From the NCBI GenBank assembly GCA_003864495.1, contig ML133465.1:496001-560000 (forward strand): a DNA stretch of 64,000 nucleotides, in the 5' to 3' direction. The DNA comes from Nemopilema nomurai (lineage: Eukaryota > Cnidaria > Scyphozoa > Rhizostomeae > Rhizostomatidae). The stretch's first letter is position 1. Each line of letters starts with the position of its first letter. Made by a program: the position numbers and the translations under genes. Below are positions 13,501-25,500 of this stretch, piece after piece. The notes under the pieces are model-generated. The model ran no database searches. It was given only the letters and a program-made list of their open reading frames with translations, and was not told where the DNA came from.

Positions 13501-16500
13501 ATAGCTGATCTGTCTTCATCAGCTGTATCTTCTCTTCACTCTCGTCAGTAATCCGGGTGCTGATGCCTTTCAGATCACCAGACGTTATGTCGACCCCCTG
13601 CAACAATAAAAGACGTGGCAATTAGGGGAGGTATAGCACCACTATATCAGGCTGCTTCAGCAATACCCCCTACATGGTGGGCGGGGGGCAAAGTACCGAA
13701 GGATTTATCTCCCTCCCCTAGGGTAAGGAGCAAAAATACTCGGCTGTAAATCTCACAATTCATTTGGGGATTCACGTGTCGAGGTAGGCAAAAGATGCAA
13801 CTCCTTGGAGGCATTCGACACGTAACTTCAATCATTAGATTAGAATCACGCGTGCAATGGCACTGTCTTTGCTAACCCAAGCCTAAATCTTGTGAGCCCT
13901 CTAAACATTTCACCGACGATACTTTTGAGGCAAGCACATTACCAGGTTTTGGCCCTGAATTCACATCACAGTTTATTGGCATTTGGCAAAACAAGTGGTT
14001 TCCACAGAACAACAAGTCGTAAGTTCGAAAGAATTATTTAAAAACCAACGGTGCATTGGAAATTTAGTGTGACAAAGTTATCTGAAAGCTTGAAGCAAAA
14101 CAAGACTGGTGTAAGCATTATTCCATTCCGCGCTACTTCCTTGGGCCACGAGGTAAGGCTCAGAAACAGACCCATATGCGCTGTTCTCATATAACGCTTC
14201 ACGTAGATTGATACACATTGCTTAAATATTTCCAAGATTCTTTCTTTGCCTTGCCATGGTTCGAAATTTCAGCGCATATACAAGACGGTGACTGTTGATA
14301 GCTGTTTGGCAAAGGTGTTATTTCGCAAATGCTATACAGCTTTTGCTATCAAACTACATTGCAGTGCTAAGTACTCGAATGGCCTAGCGGCTGTAATTTG
14401 TCTTGTCATACCATCCACTTGCTACTCGCTACGCCTTCCAAAGTTCCTAAGGGTACCTCAGCTTATTGTTTGTCCAAATTCAGACCTCCATACATAGTCA
14501 AAACGGTCACCTTTTCCTCCAACAACATTTAGAAGCACCTTGAATGTACGACGTGCCACGTTAGCACCACGTGGAAATATAGAATTAACCTTAAGAAAGA
14601 CGACTTTTAAGAAAGAGTTGAAGCGTGAAAGGAGGCATAATTTCCAACTCAAAACAGCTGCCGTAACTCAAAGCTTCTGGCGGGCAATCCAGCTGGCTCA
14701 TATAATTATTATTTCAAAGATTATTTTACCCGTTTTATATAATTTCTTCCTTTATTTAAAAATTACGATATCACACTTAAAACATGGCTTTTATTGGTTT
14801 TCTTTATACATCAGATTCGATACGGAAATGGAAGCCTGTAATAGGAACCTGGATGTTCAAGACTGGGCTGCATACCTTCTGGGCTGCTTCAACGCAATCC
14901 AGGGCCTAGCGGCAATCATTGGCAACACACTCGTCTTTTTTGTTATCTGGAAGTGCCCCCGACTACGAACACGTTTTAGCTACTGCTTGCTGTCATTAGC
15001 AGCTGCAGACTTCATGGTTGGCGCGGCTGTGGAGCCGTTGTTTGTAGCACAATTCTTCTCCCAGAAACACCGCCGGGATTGCCAACTGAACAAGACCAGG
15101 CGGTATGTAGCCGCAGTTCTGATTGGAGCCTCTGTTGGCTCCATCGCAGTGATCAGCTACGACCGCTACGTACACTTGACGAGGGCCTTGTGCTACCGCA
15201 CGTACATGACAAAGATGAAAATGATTGTTTTGATATCGCTTTGCTGGCTCATCCCGCTTCCGATTCCCATGCTACGCTTCGTCAGCGAGACTGCCTATAA
15301 TGTTGTTGGTGTTGTTTACGTGCTGCTCGTTGACCTCATCATGGTTATATGCTACATGGCAATAATGCATGTCGTGAGGAGTCGCGCGAAAGCTTTCAAC
15401 GCCTACAGCGACAACAACAACATGCTTCAGAACAGCCTAAGTAGTCGCATCAGAGCTGCAAGGATGATTGCATTGATAATCGTATTGCTAATAATAACGA
15501 CCACTCCCATGGCGATATACGCTTTGCTAGCTGGGATGAATCAGCTGGTTACGAATTCAGACGGCATGTCAGCAGAGATAAGAGAATTAAGTTACGCACT
15601 TTTGATGACGACAGCAATGACAAACTCGGTTATTAATCCTGCAATCTATTACTTCAGAATTCCCGGCTTCAGAGGAACCGTACGTAAATACCGACGGAAG
15701 TATCTTTGCATGGCTGGCAAGGAGCGGAGAAGTGAGAGGGAGGAGATCGCATCGTGCAAGAGCAAGCAAATCGCAACAATATCCCTTTAGGAAAAATTTC
15801 TCAAGCTTATCAAAATAAATTAAAACAACAATAAATATTTTTAGCATGTTGTTGCCAATAATTGAAAGTATTACGGTTGCAATATTTTAATTCCTGCTAC
15901 AAAGTAATCATCTTAGAAAACGAAGAACAGGTTTTATATGACTGTCGCAGTACACAAACGATAATTGGCTTGGAGCTGCAAATGCTACTGGCTGCTTAAA
16001 TTACAACCCCTTTCAGAAAATACCAAAAAACCTAGCATTAATAAGCAAGTAAACTTTGAAAATCGAGACTACTCTATTTACGATGCTATGGACCTAGTTT
16101 AAGAGCTTCATCTGAAGTTTAAAGGCAGTTACCCTGGGTACCAGACCCACTATTCCTATGTACATATTCCTTGGTACATAGTGGGTCTGGTACCGAGGGT
16201 AAAAGGCGGTTAACAAACCTTTTGGAATTTGCAATCACACTTCACAATTGGTCATGGTACATTTAACTTTAAATTTAACTAAGTTACATAAAAAGCGTAA
16301 AGGTAGGCTACAGAAATATGTTTATGATTGCTTTCCAGCAATTAAAAAAAAGCCAAGAAGTAGGCCTAATTACGAGCCTTAAGAATAGAGCCTATCATAA
16401 GAAGTGAAAGTAGTCATTTTGGCCTATTTCACAATAATTACTAATTAAAATTTTAGCAACATTAAATCAAGTCAAACTGAAAATCAAATTAAGACGCCAA

Positions 16501-19500
16501 ATTATGGCAATGAGCCAGATTTGACGCCAAGGCACAAAAAATCAGTTCTTGTTTTGATTGTGAAGATTTGTTTGGATTTCAAACTAAACTTGGCAGTAAT
16601 TAAGAGAGTATGTTTTGCATCGCACAATATTCATACTCCTTAGTACACGGAGAATAGCTACCTTAAAGGATCATCTTCGCCTAGTAATCAGTTAATTGAC
16701 CGAATATTAATCATCTCTCGCCAATACATTTAAAAAGTGACCAACTATACTTTTTTGACCAACTTTTTCTTCACATAAAATTTCTTTTACAGTTTCAAAT
16801 TTGTTCAAAGCTCCCAATTAACGTTAAGTTTCTCAATGAATGGGCAACTTTCTGGTTTTTCCCAGGTATTGGGGGCTTGACGCCCCTCTCTTTTCTCCAC
16901 CCTTTTGTATCCCTGGTCAAGAACATATCATTAACGGCAAATAGAGCCACAATCGCCCAGGGCTTGCAAAGATTCATATCAGCTCAACACTTGAGTTTCC
17001 ACTATCCATATCCTTAAACCCAGGATATGGATAATGTCCATTTATGGCGTGTTGCACGGGTACCACAAAAGATGTCTTGGTACAGGCTCTGTGGTTCTTG
17101 GTGCAACCATACACTGGAACTGACCCTTGCCTAGACATAGGTACCTTAAATTCTTGAGTAGTCTGACTGTTTTTACTAATTTATTTTTTCTTAAATGTAA
17201 TTCGCTTGTAATACGCTTTGCATGAAGAGTATCGATCTGCTTTTATTTTTCTTTGCCTATTTAAGTAATCTGGGGATTTCCTAGACTTCTATTCCTTTCA
17301 ATTTCCATTTAATAACGTGGACAATTTCTGCCTATTTTCAAGCTTAAAAAGCTCCTTCAACGCAGCCCCCAGTTTTTCATAAAATGGAGACTCAGCTTGG
17401 CGAACGAAATCCCGCTTTCCAGGTTTATTTCAAGTAAATCTCCCCAGTTCTTATCATTGCTATTCTATGAATTCTTCAAAGGAGCCATAGTCCAGATAAC
17501 CACAGTTAAACCTCAAAGCTTTCTTCGACGTATACATTACAGTTGTTGTTTAGATACGGGAAGTTATCGCAAAAGTTGACAAGTAAGCAAGATGGCAGAT
17601 TCAGCGAACAACATGGAGGTGACTTCCTTTTAAACATGATTTGGGGGTCGCGGCAAGTTGAAAAGTGAACTTTTGTAAACCCTAGTTTAGATGAATAAAC
17701 TGTCACAGTTCGAAGAAAGTTAATTCCTTTCGTTGCCCATTCACGAAGTTCAGGTCAGTGAGTAGGTGGTTACTATTTTACTCGATAAGTGCAGTTTGAC
17801 TTTGCTTCAAAGGCAAACAGGTAGCCTTTCTCAAATTCAAAATCATAACAATAAACCGTTCGACGAGTGGAACCATTACGCCTGGGCATATTCGTTAGCT
17901 TCAACAAACAGAAGTCTGCGTAGTTTGATCTGAAGCGACAATGACAGATTTTATGACGTCATCGATGACCAATGACCGCTTGCGGCGAACGCATCATGGC
18001 CTACTCAGCCCCAGGCGTTGTTGCTGTAAGGGGGTATATGCCTAACGGTATTGTAGATTTGATATATAACAAGCCAGACAAAAGTATCCATGGTTTCCAT
18101 AATAAGTAAAGTAACATTCATCTTTGCTATCTTCAAAACGATATCACGAGTTAAAATGACACAAACCTGCTATAAATGAAAAGAAGATTCGTTCTAGATA
18201 TTGATAAGTATTCTTATTGCTTAAAGGGACAAAGGGAAGAGATTCGCGGCTTTCCCAGAATCACATCATGGTTTCAAAGGGAAGTGAAATCACCAAAGCA
18301 CAGACACGTATACAATTACAGGAACTGTTCATCCATATAAGGGGGTATTGCCATAAATATTGAATGACAGCAGCCATCTGTGCACTTTCATAACAATACG
18401 ATGAGCGTAGTTATAGCCGGATCATCTATTCGAAGGCTATCATTTGAACAAACTTGAAAATACAGGTGAGTACTTTTTCTTTTAAAACGTAAATCTTGAG
18501 GGAGTGTTTGAGAAAACTAGAGCAGCTCTTAAAGCGGAAGTAAATCAATAAACTGATTTTAAAACTATTGTCGACGTTTCCTGACAAATAGGAGCCAATT
18601 TAAGGACAACAGATGCTGAGTTTGGGTGACTTTTAATTTTGTGATCGATGATTCCGATTGCCGTGAAGCTTGTTTATATATTGAACAACAGAACGATTGC
18701 CGTTGTATAATTAAAATGATTTCGCATCTAGGAAGCATAGAGGGCGATTTGTAGCTGAGTACAAGACATTGATAGGGACAAATTTATCACAGCAAAAAAG
18801 GGTTACTCTCATGGACAACAAGTTATCTTCATTATATGAAAAATATCTTGTACCATTACACTATCTTGCAAAATTTGGAAAAATATTTCTTAAATAAACG
18901 CCACCTCACTCTATATCAAGTATCTTATTTCTGTTGGTCGTCGTATCTCCAGTCAACGGAACACGTAAGCCGGTAGATAGAGCCTAATAAGTGCAATAAA
19001 AAAAAGGCAGAATGAAACAACGCTTCTGTACTGAGACCTATCCTCGCATCAAGTATCTTTCGACAGATTTGCTTTAACGTTCATGAAACGCTGTGTGTCC
19101 TTGTATTTGGCTTGACCCGCCACAAACGTCCATAAACAGGAACGCCCAGTATGAACCGTTACAATCCAACAGACCTGTGGCTCCCAGACCTACAGAAACT
19201 TAAATACAGTTCAGCTTTTCTTCGGCCACTTCTCCTCAGAAAAGTTTGCAATGACTCACGGTTGAAGTTATCTACAAGTGCCCTGGAGGGAAATAGCTAC
19301 GCAGAGGCAGTTTTAAAACACTTTCAGGGGGGGGGGGCATACGCGAGACTTGACGATTCAGGCTGAATTTTCTACGAACGATTCAGGTCAACAATTGTCT
19401 CAACACGAAATTCAGGGCTTGAGATGGCAAAGCAAGAAAATTCAAAGTAAGGACTCAACGGGGAGTTAACAATCCACGGGTACATGCAGTCTCATTCTTG

Positions 19501-22500
19501 TGTTCTTCGCAGTCATTGTCTTGAATCAGTTATGGATTTGTCCAACAAACCTATTAACAATCGATTGCATATTCATTTTGACTAGAGGGAGCTCGAAAAC
19601 GAATTCATGGAGGTGCAGGATTCCTGAGGGTTTCTTTAAAATAATTGAAATTTCTTAGATAAGAACCGTAGTTTATTGGGCTTCCAGTATGAAACTGATA
19701 AATACGAAAACGGCAGAGGGCAAACCAGAGAACTTCCTATTCAAACCACAGTCTTCCAGAACCAATATTTTCGAGCTTCGACAAACAACGAGACATATTT
19801 GAGAAGGCCGCTATTTAGTTTGAATTTGAGATAACATTTTTGCATAAATTCCCTTCGTTCGCCTGGTCATTTTGTCTTCATAATTTTTGGCGGTTTCTGT
19901 GGTGCCTGTGTCCAAAACATTCTTGAGAACATTTCTGAGAAGATTCGTTCGCAACGTTACGTCATGCATCTGTAGAACAGTTTGGACGAAAGTTTCTGGA
20001 AAATATTTGTCTACTTTTTGAGAAAGCTGTATGCTGATATTCTCTAGACAATGTAACTTTCATCAGATATATTTGCTAATAACAGATACACAAAGATACA
20101 TGACGTATTTATCAGTACAAAGCATTGACGCACAATCTTCTTTGTTCCAAAGTCCAATCAAAAGTCTTGATTCTCAGAGGGAGCCATGCCTTCATGCTAG
20201 CGACCTCAACAAATTTGTATCAGCACTTTTATTGATTTGACAGGTTGGCGAGACAGAAAGAGAAATGGCTTCTTGCGTTTATAATCTCGCGGTTGTCACG
20301 TGGTTGTCGTACCTACTCGGGGCAATGAACCTTGCGCAAGCACTGATGGCCACGTTGGGAAACCTCGCAGTTTTCCTAATCTTCGCAGTTACTCCGCGAC
20401 TCCGTACGCGGTCCAATTTCTGCCTGATGTCACTCGCTGCGACAGACCTCTTGGTAGGAGCGGTGCTCGAGCCATTGCACGTGGTCCAGTTCTTTTGGCC
20501 GGACTACCGCAACAAGTGCGGCTTCAACACCGCGCGTCGCTTTCTTTCCACATTACTCATGGGAGCGTCCATTGGCTCCATCGCAGTGATCAGCTACGAC
20601 CGCTACCTGCACTTGTCGAAGACCGTCAACTACTCCCAGTTCATGACCAAAAGAAAAGTGATTTTTCTGCTCATCTTGTGCTGGGTAGGCCCGTTGATCA
20701 TTCCAATGTTCCGTTTCGCAAGCGAAGTGGCCTACAAAGTCTTTGTTGTTCTCTACATTACCGCTGTTCTGGCAATAATGATCACCTGCTATTGGTTCAT
20801 AATCAAAATCGTGAAAGATCGCAGACGATTTCTTTCCAGAAACGTTGCTGGAGACCAGCGCAACACGGCCGACATCAAAACGCACATGCGTGCAGCCAGG
20901 GCTGTCATCCTCATCATATCATTTTTCATTGGGACATTTGCCCCGATCGGGGTATACCACCTTGTCACTGCCATCGGTGGCCTCGCAACCACTGCACAGG
21001 TGATGTCAAGCGACGAGAGAGAGGTAGGCTATGCCGTGCTTATGACCATAGCGATGGCTAACTCAGGGATAAATCCAATCATCTATTACCTTCGTATACC
21101 TGAATTTCGAGCAAGCATGAGGAGACAACTCGGTCGTTTCATACCGACGCTCGCAGCAACGGAAGCCAGTGAGACAAAGAGCGACACGAGGGACACGGGG
21201 GCATCAGAGAATGAAGTTTAATTCTAAGAACTCGGCAAAATTGCGGAACTTCCCTTCTGCTGAAGTTCATTGATATTGTACGTGTAAAATACAATGCCCA
21301 CAAAATGATTCACTGGAACCAACTTAGCAACATATGAAGTTAGAAGGTGTTTTAGACTAGCTACAGTTAGCTACAGTTTCTCATTGTTTGAGGGTGTTTA
21401 GAATGAAAAGGTGTGTTTAGCTGGTCCACTCTAAACTCGGGACCAACCAATTTTGCATCGAAATGGGGTGTAGTAACATGTTGTAATAAACATTTCGGGT
21501 TTACGTATGTTGGCAAAGATAATGGGAAAGTATAAAGGCTTGAACTTCATATGAGTAACTAGGCATACTTGATTGCTCATAATTATTACAAATCAGTTGC
21601 AATTGCTCGCTTGAGTCGTATTACAGTGACGAAGAAAGTAGCCCGCAATTAATCATACTCTCGTTCTTTTGAATTTTATCATTTAAATCCATATTTATCT
21701 CGTATCAAATATTGTATTCATTGTAAGTATAATACTACGTCTTGGTATTGTATCCTATTAGATTGAGTTTAAGTATTAGGATCTGTCTCTATGACAATAT
21801 TTGAACCATAGAAAATATATGTGCTTAGGAATAAAAGAAAATAGCTCCTTGATAATATGTATGCTTAGCAAGCGCTTCTATGAAGAGGACAAGATAGAGC
21901 ATGCTACTCCGAATGCATGAAGATTTCCAGCGATGAAAGACACTTATTTCAGCACGGACCTTGTCTAACTTCCAAGGGCTTTTAGAAATACCTCGCTTCA
22001 TATGCAGTCACATATAATCATCGAGTTTATCACATAAATTTGCTCATATTTCTAAAAGAGCAATGCAAGTAAAATAGCAAAAAACACAACTTGAATTGTA
22101 TCGTTATAACGTTAAGGTGTTTGCGTGCACTTCTCATATGCGGTCCGAAATCATATCATCTCCACAAACAAGCTGGTCTAGTTATTCTTCTTTATCCAGG
22201 GGAGTAACGACATACTAAAAGCCGAATGGACTTCAAACGACAGATTACTTACCAGTCGATATCCCAATCGAGCTTTACCCCCGGCTCATATGATCCAAAG
22301 CATACAACACAACATTGTTTGTGGAAAGGTCGCCCTTCAAACCAAATTCGGAAACAGGTGCAAACGCATTTACAACAAGGGTAGGAAGGAAGTAAAATAA
22401 CATGTAAGGAAGCTTCCATACAAATGCTTCCATTGCTTTCAATAACTAGATTTATTAAAAAGTTCAAATTTATAAGGAACCTGCATGTAGAAGGCCGAAA

Positions 22501-25500
22501 TATTTAAAGAACTTATACTACTTAAAACGAAATCTCTAAGGAACTTTTCGATTTGAAAATTTTTTATAACTGCAAGCATCAAGAACTAAAAAGCCGTTTC
22601 AATTCATTTGCAGCCAATACACGCTTTTTTATAAGGAACCACTTTATAAGGAACCTACATGTAGAAGGCCCAAATATTTAAAGAACTTATACTACTTAAA
22701 ATGAAATCTCTAATGAACTTTTCGATTTGAAAATTTTTTATAACTGCAAGCATCAAGAACTAAAAAGCCGTTTCAATTCATTTGCAGCCAATACACGCTT
22801 TTTTATAAGGAATTACTTTATAAGGAACCTGCATGTAGAAGGCCGAAATATTTAAAGAACTTATACTACTTAAAATGAAAGCTCTAAGGAACTTTTCGAT
22901 TTGAAATTTTTTTATAACTGCAAGCATCAAGAACTAAAAAGCCGTTTCAATTCATTTGCAACCAATACACGCTTTTTTATAAGGAATTACTTTATAAGGA
23001 ACCTGCATGTAGAAGGCCGAAATATTTAAAGAACTTATACTACTTAAAATGAAAGCTCTAAGGAACTTTTCGATTTGAAAATTTTTTATAACTGCAAGCA
23101 TCAAGAACTAAAAAGCCGTTTCAATTCATTTGCAGCCAATACACGCTTTTTTATAAGGAACCACTTTATAAGGAACCTACATGTAGAAGGCCCAAATATT
23201 TAAAGAACTTATACTACTTAAAATGAAATCTCTAATGAACTTTTCGATTTGAAAATTTTTTATAACTGCAAGCATCAAGAACTAAAAAGCCGTTTCCATT
23301 CATTTGCAACCAATACACGCTTTTTTATAAGGAATTACTTTATAAGAACCTGCATGTAGAATGCCGAAATATTTAAAGAACTTATACTACTTAAAATGAA
23401 AGCTCTAAGGAACTTTTCGATTTGAAAATTTTTTATAACTGCAAGCATCAAGAACTAAAAAGCCGTTTCCATTCATTTGCAACCAATACACGCTTTTTTA
23501 TAAGGAATTACTTTATAAGGAACCTGCATGTAGAAGGCCGAAATATTTAAAGAACTTATACTACTTAAAATGAAAGCTCTAAGGAACTTTTCGATTTGAA
23601 AATTTTTTATAACTGCAAGCATCAAGAACTAAAAAGCCGTTTCAATTCATTTGCAGCCAATACACGCTTTTTTATAAGGAACCACTTTATAAGGAACCTA
23701 CATGTAGAAGGCCCAAATATTTAAAGAACTTATACTACTTAAAATGAAATCTCTAATGAACTTTTCGATTTGAAAATTTTTTATAACTGCAAGCATCAAG
23801 AACTAAAAAGCCGTTTCCATTCATTTGCAACCAATACACGCTTTTTATAAGGAATTACTTTATAAGAACCTGCATGTAGAATGCCGAAATATTTAAAGAA
23901 CTTATACTACTTAAAATGAAAGCTCTAAGGAACTTTTCGATTTGAAAATTTTTTATAACTGCAAGCATCAAGAACTAAAAAGCCGTTTCAATTCATTTGC
24001 AACCAATACACGCTTTTTTATAAGGAATTACTTTATAAGGAACCTGCATGTAGAAGGCCGAAATATTTAAAGAACTTATACTACTTAAAATGAAAGCTCT
24101 AAGGAACTTTTCGATTTGAAATTTTTTTATAACTGCAAGCATCAAGAACTAAAAAGCCGTTTCCATTCATTTGCAACCAATACACGCTTTTTTATAAGGA
24201 ATTACTTTATAAGGAACCTGCATGTAGAAGGCCGAAATATTTAAAGAACTTATACTACTTAAAATGAAAGCTCTAAGGAACTTTTCGATTTGAAAATTTT
24301 TTATAACTGCAAGCATCAAGAACTAAAAAGCCGTTTCAATTCATTTGCAGCCAATACACGCTTTTTTATAAGGAATTACTTTATAAGGAACCTGCATGTA
24401 GAAGGCCGAAATATTTAAAGAACTTATACTACTTAAAATGAAACCCTAAGGAACTTTTCGATTTGAAATTTTTTTATAACTGCAAGCATCAAGAGCTAAA
24501 AAGCCCGTTCCATTCATTTGCAGCCAATACACGCATAGATTGTTTGTTATTCGTGTGTCATGTGCTTTATTGAGTAGTTTCCGCATATTCTATCTCGCCC
24601 CTCTCTCTATTAAGTGTTAAGGCTTATTGATGTGCAGTGAAAATTAAGGAACTTTTAAGGAACTTTTGGTACTAAAATCTGATGATTTGAGGTCTACAGA
24701 TAAGGAACTTTTGGAACTAGGTCTTGTGGTAGGTTCCTTATAAAAAAAACGTGTTCTCGCATAGATTGTTTGCTATTTGTGTGTCAAGTGCTTCATTGAG
24801 TAGTTTTCGCATATGCTGTCTTGCCCCTCTCTCTATTAAGTGTTAAGGCTTATTGTAGTCAAAACACCAAAAGTGAGAAATTAAGGAACTTTTAAGGAAC
24901 TTTTGGTACTAAAATCTGATGATTTGAGGTCTACGAATAAGGAACTTTTGGAACAAGGCCTTGAGGTAGGTTCCTTATAAAAAAGCGTGTAGGTGCTGGC
25001 CTTCATGTAACGCTCTATGATATTTTGCTTTTGTTTAAGCCCGTCAAACAGTCAAAAACATGAAGTTCTAATAACTCCCTTTCAAGCAATGTGCTACCAA
25101 CATAATAGGAAGTTGAACAGTCGGTATGTACAAGACACGGAAAAGGCACAAAGGAAATGAAATACAAGGTGGTTTCACTCCCAGCTTATCGTCACTGCAA
25201 AATAGCAAGTGTCCTTGCAAACAGTTTTGTTTTTACATCAATTACTCTCAAATATGTAAAACTCTTACTGCACCTCACAAAGGTAAATGCTAGCCTGTCT
25301 AAGACCTTCAAACCTTAAACGACTGCAAGCAGGACCAGGTAAAACCAAGACGTAGACTGAGGAAATAACCCTAGCAATGAGGTGAACCAAGTTGGTTCGT
25401 CTGGAATAATTGCGGAAGTATGTCTATGACAATTTGCTTCCTAAAATTGGCCTGAGTAGGGAAAGTAATAGTAAGAAGTTCACCAAGAATAAAAAATGTA

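Larger units (their letters stand above)
15836..20243 (+). other. Spacer between GPCR copies 1 and 2, probable 5' region of copy 2
   Basis: No further coding exon recognised. It holds the two inverted repeats listed separately, a full CRE palindrome TGACGTCA at 17954-17961, and a good splice donor (AATACAG then GTGAGTAC) at 18469-18470 that could join the copy 2 acceptor ending at 20243. A G-run lies near 19327. The transcript structure is inferred. Confidence 0.4.

Noticed and set aside
14540..14827. In-frame 96-codon extension of GPCR copy 1
   Set aside because: Interrupted by a strong splice acceptor just before ATG 14828, and the two paralogues start at the equivalent residue.
20300..21061. 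253-codon frame overlapping GPCR copy 2
   Set aside because: Shifted-frame shadow of the receptor; His/Arg-rich with no membrane helices.
22471..24534. CRISPR-like array
   Set aside because: The repeat is 174 bp, contiguous and without unique spacers, in a eukaryotic genome; it is a satellite.
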